This document shows, in pieces, positions 1-7,665 of a stretch of 59,482 bases of DNA. The notes below the pieces were generated by a model, which saw only the letters and a program-made list of their open reading frames with translations, was not told the DNA's origin and did no database searches. Position numbers and translations under genes: made by a program. The DNA is from Bacillaceae bacterium S4-13-56 (GTDB lineage Bacteria; Bacillota; Bacilli; Bacillales; JAWJLM01): contig JAWJLM010000024.1 in NCBI GenBank assembly GCA_040191315.1, forward strand, positions 1 to 59,482, given 5' to 3'. Position 1 is the first letter of the stretch. The number at the start of each line of letters is the position of its first letter.

Positions 1-1305
1 TTGTAATGTCTTAGTCATTTCATGAAATTCTGCGTCTGTTCTAAGAATCTTTAGGCGATTATACATCGTTTTTCGTAGATAAGAGTTTAACTCATTAAGA
101 TTTATCGTAATTCTAGTGGCTGCTGAATAGTAATTTTGTATCCCCATAACGATAGTATTAAAATTCCAAACGGTTTGATTACTAGGATGTTTTTGAACAG
201 CTTTGATTGCTTCTTTTATTTTGTTGGAAGCATTTAGCTTTGCTTTCTTAGACATATTTGACTTGGCTACATAGCCAAATCTCGTTTTGCCCTTTCTAAC
301 TGCCTTAATGGAAAACCCTAAAAATTCGGAAGAATTTTTCTTTAGGTTTATTACCTTAGACTTTTCTTCACTAGTTTCGAGGTGCAGTCTAGTCATCAGA
401 AAATCTTTAATTGCGCAGTTCATTCTGATTGCTTGTGAACGTGTGCGACAAAGCACCTTGAAGTCGTCCGCATAGCGGACAATATAACACTCTTTTAGTT
501 TAGACTTCTTTAGTGCTTGATATTTAATCCCATTTGTTTTGTATTGAAACTCAGTTGTGAAAGTTTCCCATTGATTACTTATCCACCAATCAAGTTCATT
601 TAAAACGATATTTGAAAGTAGTGGAGATAGAATGCCACCTTGCGGTGTTCCTTTAGATGGTACACCTTCACCGTGAATTTCAGCTTTTAATAGTTTTGAA
701 ATAATGGCGATTAACGACCTATCCCTTATGCCTAAAGACCAAATTTGTTTTAAGAGTTTACTATGATTAACATTATCAAAGAAACCTTTAATATCTACAT
801 CAATACAATGGTGAAGCCCAGATTGATTAATTAAAAATTCAAATCTTGCTTTTGCATGATGGGTATTTCTATTCGGTCTGAATCCATAACTATGCTTATG
901 AAACTTAGCTTCACAAATCGGTTCTAATACTTGCAGAATGCACTGTTGAAAAATCCTATCCCAAATGGTTGGAATTCCTAGAGGTCGAGTCTTACCATTC
1001 ACTTTTGGAATCAAGACACGTCTGACTTTTTGTGGTTCATACGATTGAAACATCTGCTGAACCTTTACTATTACATCTTCCACTGACAAATGACTAATAT
1101 CTTTAATTGTTAATTTATCTGTGCCTGCCGTTTTACTTCCAGTGTTTCTTTTAATATTTCGATAGGCAAGACGTATGTTTTCATTAGAACTCATCAATTC
1201 TATTAATCCATAAAACTTATCACCATTGGTACTACGAGCATAAAGGGAATCGAAACACCCTTGTAGATTGTAATACTCGTTATGCCTCAGTTTCTTCCGT
1301 TTCAA
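1..1305 (-). CDS. ltrA: Group II intron reverse transcriptase/maturase (partial, C-terminus outside window)
   Basis: Multifunctional intron protein with reverse transcriptase and maturase roles in retrohoming and splicing. About 435 residues are visible. The catalytic YADD motif is encoded at 463-474 (about residue 278), preceded by the PQGG motif of the RT palm. In-frame stops (TAA TAA) near 1360 bound the frame upstream. No ATG is available, so TTG at 1305 after an AAGGGG-like site is the likely start. The maturase X/thumb region begins in the last 100 residues. The DNA-binding and possible endonuclease domains would lie beyond base 1. The frame is intact as far as it can be read. Confidence 0.85.
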   Translation of the reverse strand, partial: MKRKKLRHNEYYNLQGCFDSLYARSTNGDKFYGLIELMSSNENIRLAYRNIKRNTGSKTAGTDKLTIKDISHLSVEDVIVKVQQMFQSYEPQKVRRVLIPKVNGKTRPLGIPTIWDRIFQQCILQVLEPICEAKFHKHSYGFRPNRNTHHAKARFEFLINQSGLHHCIDVDIKGFFDNVNHSKLLKQIWSLGIRDRSLIAIISKLLKAEIHGEGVPSKGTPQGGILSPLLSNIVLNELDWWISNQWETFTTEFQYKTNGIKYQALKKSKLKECYIVRYADDFKVLCRTRSQAIRMNCAIKDFLMTRLHLETSEEKSKVINLKKNSSEFLGFSIKAVRKGKTRFGYVAKSNMSKKAKLNASNKIKEAIKAVQKHPSNQTVWNFNTIVMGIQNYYSAATRITINLNELNSYLRKTMYNRLKILRTDAEFHEMTKTLQ

Positions 1306-2067
1306 TAAGTCAGCTACCCCTTTCGGAGTTAAACCTCTTTTAGTCTCACGAGAACCTTATTAACCGATAAAGATCTGTCTTACATGGTTGAATGATTCTT
1401 CATTAGTCTAGTGGCTATCCCTCTGTGTTGATTAGACACTTCATTGGTAACGTGCCACCACTTTCACTGATACAAAAAAAGTTATACCATAACTAATATC
1501 ATTATGGCTTTCCTTATTACCATTTCATCAGAAGTAAGTCTTCCATGTTATCAGCTTACAACGTTGAATTATATCTATTATAGAATGAACTTAGGTGCTT
1601 CCTGTAAGCCTGTTAACTTTCATACGCCTATAACGTACCGTGGATTTTCATATAAGTTAGTCTTACTCACCCACAGTTAACCTCACATTTTTGGTGATAT
1701 ACACATTTCTATGTATTGCAGTTCTAGACCCGTACATTCAGAAGTTTGTCAGCTTAACCTTTTTCTTTTAGGTTTATTCGCATACTCACCATATTCATTC
1801 AACTCAAGCATCATGATTTACACCACCATCGCGGGTAGGCTTTCGTCAGCTAAACTTCACTGGTACGGTAAATTCTTACGCCTTTTCACCGAGCTCTTAA
1901 CACTATCATCCTTACTGAATTCAGTGCTAATCGACTAAGAGAGAACCCTTCCGAGCGTTACCTCTTCATTTGATTCTTCGATATAATCCTTCAATTCCAC
2001 ATGGAATTGCCTAGCCTTTACCAGAGAAATGTGACCATCCTCCATTTAAGCTAGGAACATTTCGCAC
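1..2067 (-). mobile_element. Group II intron, 5' part (3' end outside window)
   Basis: The minus strand starts with the group II 5' consensus GTGCG at 2067-2063. About 760 nt of structured, ORF-poor intron RNA follow, then an in-frame intron-encoded reverse transcriptase that runs off the window at base 1. Domains V and VI and the 3' splice site lie outside the window. The 5' exon ends CGGGCAGGATAGTT, which would carry the intron-binding sequence. Just upstream in the exon is an 8-bp inverted repeat (2081-2088 with 2105-2112). The intron lies in the older flank, outside the main transposon. Confidence 0.85.
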
Positions 2068-2222
2068 AACTATCCTGCCCGTTAGTTTAAGATCAACATT
2101 TCACAAACTAACAGTTATTTATAAATATATTTTACCAGAAAATACAGAATTATTGTTTTTATTTTCCACAAATAAGGAAATAATTCATCAAAAGAAGATA
2201 AATATATTGGAGGGATCAAGTA

Positions 2223-3213
2223 GTGCAACTAACGAAAGCCTGGGAAATATACAAGGCCGAGAAACGAATTGAAGGATTTTCACCCCATACCTTAAACGCC
2301 TACTGTCTACAAGCAAATCTCTTAGTTCGTTACTTCCAAGATATCAATCCTCAATCTATTGCGACTCAAGGAATTAAAGATTACTTAGCGTCTACTAGCG
2401 AAAGATTAAAACCCTCAAGTCTTGCTCATCGTGTCCATTTTATCCGCTCATTTTTCCGTTGGTTACATGAAGAAGGGCATATAACATCTAACCCAGCTGC
2501 TAAAATCAAAGAACCCAAAGTGGGTAAACGAATCCCAAAGTTCTTAACAGAGAGAGAAATTGAACATTTAAGGGAAGGTTGCCAGACTCCAATGGAGAAA
2601 GCCTTGTTTGAATTTATGTTTTCGATAGGATGTAGAATTGGGGAGATTGTTTCTTTAAATAAGAATTGTATTAATTGGGGGAATCAGTCTGCGATTGTAA
2701 GAGGGAAAGGAGATAAGGAGCGAGAAGTGTATTTTAATATTAGGTGTGATATTTGGTTAAAGCGTTACCTTCAAAAGCGGACTGATCAAGACCAAGCCAT
2801 ATTTGTAACGGAGCGAGTTCCTCATCGAATGAGCATTGCCTAGATGAGGTATATCATTAAGCGGATATCGAAGCGGGCTGGTCTAGATAAAGTGAAACTT
2901 CAATCAGTGGGGTTTTCTTCATCCCCACTGATTGTTAGTTGAACCAATCGGACTTTTACGGGCAGTTTATCCCCGCAACTACTCCTACAGGTATACTCAA
3001 GACTAGAGGTAGGGGTATTACTGCCCGTTAAAGCGGGATAAAACCATACATCCTCATCAATTGCGACATAGTTATGCAACTCATTTACTTAATAATGGAG
3101 CTCCACTAGATGTGATACAAAGTTTACTTGGACATGAAAAGAGTGAAACTACTCGTATCTATGCTCAGTTGAGCGGAAAATTGAGAGAGGAATTTTATAG
3201 AAAATATTTCTAA
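2223..3213 (+). pseudogene. Tyrosine recombinase (XerC/XerD-like), broken
   Basis: A phage-integrase-family recombinase that would cut and rejoin DNA by a tyrosine nucleophile. GTG at 2223 follows a GGAGGG site. The N-terminal SAM-like domain and the first catalytic Arg region (CRIGE) are present. A TAG at 2841-2843 stops the frame where Gln would be expected. Translation resumes at ATG 2844 and is then cut by a 142-bp insertion at 2896-3037. Past it come the C-terminal catalytic boxes HQLRHSYAT and [12 protein letters not shown], with the Tyr nucleophile, ending at 3211-3213. Removing the insertion restores the frame, leaving only the nonsense codon. It probably belonged to the older island, so the gene has at least two independent lesions. 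Confidence 0.85.
2896..3037 (-). mobile_element. 142-bp non-coding IS200/IS605-like element (MITE/PATE)
   Basis: This short non-coding insertion splits the recombinase gene. Near its 2896 edge is a perfect 11-bp hairpin (AATCAGTGGGG with its complement). A second pair of arms, ACGGGCAGT and ACTGCCCGT, encloses the rest. In minus orientation it follows a TTTAT pentamer (3042-3038) and ends GATTGAAGTT. There is no target duplication. Removing 2896-3037 puts the recombinase back in frame. Terminal hairpins, no duplication and a T-rich pentamer 5' of the left end are typical of IS200/IS605 derivatives. The exact ends are ambiguous by a few bases. Confidence 0.55.
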
Positions 3214-3343
3214 ATTAGAGAAGGTTCTTATAGCTATATGTTAGGATGCCTTTGAATTTTACGATCATATTGACCAAGGATACGCCAACTTCTTTGTTGC
3301 ATAGTATCTAGGCTAGTGTAATAAGAAGTACACCATGCCTTAA

Positions 3344-3435
3344 TAAAGCATATCTTTTCCTAAAATATTAGAAAACTTGGCATTCGCCACAAAATCTTGG
3401 CGAATGCCTTAGTTGCACTTATGCTTTACGTCACA
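3344..3435 (+). repeat. Right-end remnant of an older Tn7-like element
   Basis: The sequence 3421-3435 (ATGCTTTACGTCACA) is identical to the outer 15 bp of the right terminus at 56827-56841. A TnsB-type repeat lies at 3344-3363 (TAAAGCATAT then TTTTCCTA). Between them a 10-bp hairpin (GGCATTCGCC with GGCGAATGCC, 3380-3409) is present. This is best read as the ssrA-proximal end of an earlier element of the same family. The present transposon inserted only 7 bp from it. Confidence 0.7.
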
Positions 3436-3437
3436 TT

Positions 3438-3442
3438 TAGAC
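3438..3442. repeat. 5-bp target-site duplication TAGAC (left copy)
   Basis: TAGAC directly precedes the left terminus at 3443. The same pentamer directly follows the right terminus at 56842-56846. Five base pairs is the duplication length made by Tn7-type transposition. Confidence 0.85.
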
Positions 3443-3674
3443 TGTGACGTAAAGCATATAATTTCCTAGAAATAAAGCATATAACTTCCAACCCTAGAGC
3501 CACAAGGTATCTCAGCTCTTTTTAAAAGACTTATTAACCCAAAAGACTACTACCATTCAAATACAATCGAGTAATAACCTCTTTTTTCTACTTTTAGGAA
3601 GCTTTATGCTTTACAATTTTATTTTAGGAAATTATATGCTTTACATTTCTATTTTAGGAAACTATATGGTTTAC
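3443..3674. repeat. Left transposon end with TnsB-binding-type repeats
   Basis: Two inward-reading copies of the motif TAAAGCATATAA-n-TTCC occur at 3443-3469 and 3471-3490. Three copies in the opposite orientation (TAGGAA...TATGCTTTAC) lie at 3595-3614, 3625-3644 and 3655-3674, spaced exactly 30 bp apart. Arrays of about 20-bp repeats at the ends are where TnsB binds in Tn7. That these are TnsB sites is inferred from position and repetition. Confidence 0.75.
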
Positions 3675-3731
3675 TTAATTTCAGTACCCTTTTACACTCA
3701 ATTTTAGATTAACAATTGTAGAATTAAATAT

Positions 3732-5237
3732 TCAATTATATCCTAAACTTTCCAAAGCCTCCTTCCAAGCCTGTTTTACCCATTCTTTTCTAAATAAATG
3801 CTTATTTTCGAGATTTTCTAGTACCTTATTTGAACTAGGATAAATTCCTTTTTGATGTAAAATATTTACAATTTCTTTAATATCTCTTTTTATAATTTGA
3901 ACCCTCTTCCTTTTTAATTCACTAATATACTCTTCATATCGTTTAACGACCTTTTTGCATAAATTTGGGGCAACTCTTTTTGCAGTTATTAAAGTTATAC
4001 CATAATCTCTTGAAAACTGATTTAAACTTATGGGGGTATCCAGACTTAAACAATCTGTTAACATTTTTTCAATTTCGATTCTTCTTTTTCTTACCTGTTG
4101 TTCTCTATAATAATTATAGCTTTCTGTTATCTCTTCACATAATTTAGGAAAATTCCCTTTTGCGGTGGGTACATAAAAACCATACTCTTTGGATATTTTA
4201 TTTAGACTTTTTGGCTCATTTGAATTGACCTCTTTCCTTAGACAATTTTCAATCTCACTTATTGGGATAGGTTTCTGTGGTGTAAAGCTATCTTTTTTTA
4301 TTTCAAGCACTACCTTTTTATTATTGTCATAAAGCATCTCATAAATAGTTAAACCTATTTTTCGACCAATTTTTAAAAGACTTTCACTTGAAGGATGTCT
4401 TCTTCCTTTTACCCATGAATTGACCGTTGCTGAATTTAACTCTAAAATATTTGCCAACTTTGCTACACTTTTAATATCTAATTTCTTCATTAATCTATTT
4501 AAAAAGTTTGAAATAAAAACTCTTGTTGGGTAAATTGATTGCTTTGATGAATTTGCAAGCAATTCCTTATAATTTTGGAAAATAAATATATCTTCCTCGG
4601 TTAAAATTTCTTTATTAAATACCAATTCACCTCCCAACCACGATCCACAATATTGACAATATCCAACCATTAGTTCCTTATGCAAATACGGTAAATTTCT
4701 TTTACAATTTGGACACTGGTCGTGTAGTACTACTTCATGTACTTCGCATTTTTTTATATCAGAAATATACCAAATTAGCGGTTCATATATAATCTTTGAA
4801 TCGGATTTCATTTTATTTAAGCATATTGGACACCACTTTCTATATCTACAAAAGAGTTTTGTTGAAAAAATCCCTTGCCAATTTAACATTGTCAGATTAC
4901 GTAGATCATCTCTACTTGTTAATAATTCCAATGCATTACAATATTCCAAAGTAACGGGACTATTCTCATTAATAAAATGTGAGGTATCCTTAATTATTCC
5001 TTGTCTAAGTTGATCTTTTAAATAATCTATATTTAGCATAGGTGCAATTACTTTACTCAGCAATGGTGATACAGCTAAATTATGATTTTCCGCGATTCTA
5101 GAAATATAACTTGATAGACTTTCTACATAAGGTGTGCCAATTCCAATCGGTTCAATATTATATAACTCTGTTCTGGTGGATAAAAAATAATCTACTATTC
5201 TTTGTTCATCTGTTAAACTGCTTAAATATAAATTCAT
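3732..5237 (-). CDS. tniQ: TniQ/TnsD-type target-selection protein 1
   Basis: A 501-aa TniQ-family protein. These proteins choose the insertion site and bring TnsC to it. The TniQ core starts at the IEPIG...VESLSSYISR segment (residues 28-46). Zinc-ligand pairs lie at C136/C139, C164/H167, C175/C178 and C194/C197. A helix-turn-helix of Xre type follows at about 265-305, then repeated winged-helix-like segments (LSLDTPISLNQ type) to the end, as in the long DNA-binding tail of TnsD. It is the last gene of the module and ends 290 bp from the left terminus. A hairpin terminator separates it from tnsC, so it may have its own promoter. Whether it or TniQ-2 recognises ssrA cannot be told from sequence. 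Confidence 0.85.
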   Translation of the reverse strand: MNLYLSSLTDEQRIVDYFLSTRTELYNIEPIGIGTPYVESLSSYISRIAENHNLAVSPLLSKVIAPMLNIDYLKDQLRQGIIKDTSHFINENSPVTLEYCNALELLTSRDDLRNLTMLNWQGIFSTKLFCRYRKWCPICLNKMKSDSKIIYEPLIWYISDIKKCEVHEVVLHDQCPNCKRNLPYLHKELMVGYCQYCGSWLGGELVFNKEILTEEDIFIFQNYKELLANSSKQSIYPTRVFISNFLNRLMKKLDIKSVAKLANILELNSATVNSWVKGRRHPSSESLLKIGRKIGLTIYEMLYDNNKKVVLEIKKDSFTPQKPIPISEIENCLRKEVNSNEPKSLNKISKEYGFYVPTAKGNFPKLCEEITESYNYYREQQVRKRRIEIEKMLTDCLSLDTPISLNQFSRDYGITLITAKRVAPNLCKKVVKRYEEYISELKRKRVQIIKRDIKEIVNILHQKGIYPSSNKVLENLENKHLFRKEWVKQAWKEALESLGYN

Positions 5238-5290
5238 TACTGATTCCTCCTGATGTATGATAATGCGTTAACAAGTAAATCTAAGAAATA

Positions 5291-5322
5291 AAAAATTGAG
5301 CAGGAAATACCTACTCAATTTT
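5291..5322 (-). terminator. Hairpin terminator after tnsC
   Basis: AAAAATTGAG pairs with CTCAATTTTT across a 12-nt loop, with a T-run on the minus strand. It lies between the tnsC stop and the tniQ-1 start. Confidence 0.6.
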
Positions 5323-5348
5323 TCTTTAATATTTTATATCCCCTAAGC

Positions 5349-6500
5349 TTAGGCCAATCCTACAGTATCCCTTTCTGGTTTTCTAATTCCCGGCTTAGGA
5401 TTATTTTTTCTTTTTGGTTTTTCATTATCTTTCTCATTTTTAATTCCCAGCAAGGTTTGAAGCTCATTTTTGTCTTTTTTATTATCACTGAAATAGTACT
5501 CTCCAGTAATTGCCTCTTTTGCTAGTGTTAAAAGCTTTTTTGTTTGTAAAGCATTTCTTTTCAAATTTTGATAGGTAATAGTTTTCTCTTCTTTTTCTAT
5601 AGCATCTGAAAGGCATCTTTGTAACCAATTCTTCAGAATACCAGCACACCCAATGGAATTCTCATATATATATTCCGAGTACTTCTTTAAATCGGGTTCC
5701 TTCTCCACAGGTAGCAATTTCTGAAAGGTCAATAATAAAGCTTGGAAGTACCTTCTATCTTCCGCATTGGTATAATCATACCTCGGAAAGTGAATTTCCT
5801 TAACCCTTCTAGATAACTGACCATCTAAATTGAAAACAGCATTTAAATCATAAGTTCCAAATAAAACAATTTTTGTGGTACTCATGTTTGCTAATGATTT
5901 AATAGAATTAAATTGCCTTTGGTTCTGTTCACTGTTACCCCTTTTTTCTGAATTAATTTTAAAAAAGTGCTGAGCTTCATCAATTAGAAGTGCTTTTGTT
6001 TTCCTGTTAAAAAATGCACTCTCTATTGATCTACGTAGCTCTGGCGCAGTATTTGCATTAAGGGGGTTGTTACTGTTACTTTTCTTATTTTTCCTATTTT
6101 TCTTTTCAATATCAGTAACATCAATCTTATAGTCAATTAATGGATCCTTTAATGATGAAAGAACTCTATAATAGAAATCTTTCCAATTGAACTTACCTAA
6201 ATCTGGATTTGGAAGCTCAATGCCAGAGATAGGGATAATGCTTCTATCTTTCTCAGTTTCTTCTTTCATATCTTTAAGAACAGATAACGTCGTTGCAGAA
6301 AAAAGTCTGGATTTCCCAACTCCTGATGGGCCAACAACCATAATGATGTTTTGTGATCCTTTATAAATTTCATTTTTTAATTCATCTGAAACTTGTTTCA
6401 TTTTTGTATGACTAACAGTAAAATCATTAAAAAATTTTTCTCGTTCTTTCTTAGATTTTGTTAAAAGCTCTTCTTCAAATAATCTTTGTTTTTTTGTCAC
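5349..6500 (-). CDS. tnsC: TnsC-like AAA+ ATPase
   Basis: A 383-aa ATPase that would relay target choice from TniQ to the transposase. Walker A is GPSGVGKS (residues 57-64) and Walker B is LLIDEAQ (about 171-177). A sensor-like segment (KIVLFGTYD) follows, then an arginine-containing RLS-type stretch. The start is GTG at 6500, one base past the TAG that ends the preceding decayed tnsB copy. It matches TniB/TnsC proteins in size and layout. The basic C-terminal tail (KRKNNPKPGIRKPERD) is a plausible contact for TnsAB. No damage is seen. Confidence 0.85.
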   Translation of the reverse strand: MTKKQRLFEEELLTKSKKEREKFFNDFTVSHTKMKQVSDELKNEIYKGSQNIIMVVGPSGVGKSRLFSATTLSVLKDMKEETEKDRSIIPISGIELPNPDLGKFNWKDFYYRVLSSLKDPLIDYKIDVTDIEKKNRKNKKSNSNNPLNANTAPELRRSIESAFFNRKTKALLIDEAQHFFKINSEKRGNSEQNQRQFNSIKSLANMSTTKIVLFGTYDLNAVFNLDGQLSRRVKEIHFPRYDYTNAEDRRYFQALLLTFQKLLPVEKEPDLKKYSEYIYENSIGCAGILKNWLQRCLSDAIEKEEKTITYQNLKRNALQTKKLLTLAKEAITGEYYFSDNKKDKNELQTLLGIKNEKDNEKPKRKNNPKPGIRKPERDTVGLA

Positions 6501-7665
6501 CTAAACTAACTCCTCTCAGTCCCACGATCATCATATACGGTCTCTGAACAATTGAATCCCCCATAGTTACTTTATTTAATTAGGTGTTTCTTCATTATTA
6601 ATAATCTTTAAGTCAGGCCTTACAGCTTATAATTTTGTCCATTCTCCGTCTTACCATTTAAATACTTGTAACACTAAGTTGGCATCGAATCCATTGATTA
6701 TTAACATACGCATATAATATTCCAGTATTGAGCGGATCAAATTTAACCTCAACCTTAGTATACTCAAGCATTGGATTGTTAAATTGTTTGCACCAATAAT
6801 ATAAATAGTTTAATTTAATCCCCCGTCTTGGATGAACTTTTCTAGTTTTACCTTTTGGAGAAGGTAGTGTCATCAAAATAAATGTTTCGTCATAAGGAAT
6901 ATAGATATTCGGATGTCCAGATACCTCAAAAGAATTAAGAAATGCTTCTTTGGGACTTTGTTGAAGTGATGGATTTATATAATTGTCATATACATAATTA
7001 ATCCAATTTTCAAGTCGTTTATTTAAGGTCTCAAGTGTCCATACTACATGGTTTTTAGGGTTCACAGAATTATTAACCTGCTGTACATTTCTTGTGTTTC
7101 CCATAAGGTTATGGATAAGGCATTTATTTGTTAATCCAAATAATCTTTCTACCACATTATTAGACCCCGCCTTTGCAGGTGGTCTTTGTTGCATATGAAT
7201 TCCATAAGTTTCAAGAAAAACTTCAAAATCAACACTATTAAATTCCTTTCCACCATCTAATACTAAAGTTTTTGGAAGTCGGTTATATTTTTTTACACAC
7301 TTCCTAATAACCATCATACAACTATTGTAAGAGGGTTCTTCAAAGGTTAGATAAAAAGCAAGAACCCTTCTTGAATAATCATCAATCATTAGTGTTAACC
7401 AAAGTTGCTTAGAATGCCTACCATCAATATCTACTTCTATATCTAATTTAGTATGGTCAATGTATACTAATTCGAAAATACCTTCAGCATGTTTCAAATT
7501 AGTAAATTCTAGTTCTTTATAAAATCCCTCATATTTATATAAGGTTCTTCTTTCCTTTCCAAGCCCATACTTTTGCTCATTTGTAATTCCATTTAATGAA
7601 TCTTCTCGTTTATTCTTAGATTTTGATGAAGGGTATTGTTCAAGTAATCTTTTTCCTTTTGTCAC
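6501..7665 (-). pseudogene. Hybrid remnant of a second tnsB copy (tnsC start fused to tnsB DDE domain)
   Basis: The open frame 7665-6658 encodes 335 aa. Its first 25 or so residues (MTKGKRLLEQ...) match the start of TnsC at both protein and DNA level. At about residue 35 it switches to the TnsB DDE domain, with triad D70, D137 and E173 (35 residues between the last two). A frameshift replaces the expected YKYLNGK-like continuation with LSVTSI and a stop. The lost continuation is still readable in another frame. A tnsB-like ending (EELV, TAG at 6501-6503) abuts the tnsC start. The TnsA region, the N-terminal helix-turn-helix region and most of the C-terminal tail are absent. The best reading is a recombination scar between two related tns operons. 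A short functional product is possible because the triad is intact. Confidence 0.75.

Noticed and set aside
1711-1938. A 75-codon plus-strand frame inside the group II intron
   Set aside because: It lies antisense to structured intron RNA, has no ribosome site and no protein features.
3595-3674. 30-bp-spaced repeats as a mini CRISPR array
   Set aside because: The repeats match the transposon termini, the intervals are about 10 bp and AT-rich, and there are no cas genes.
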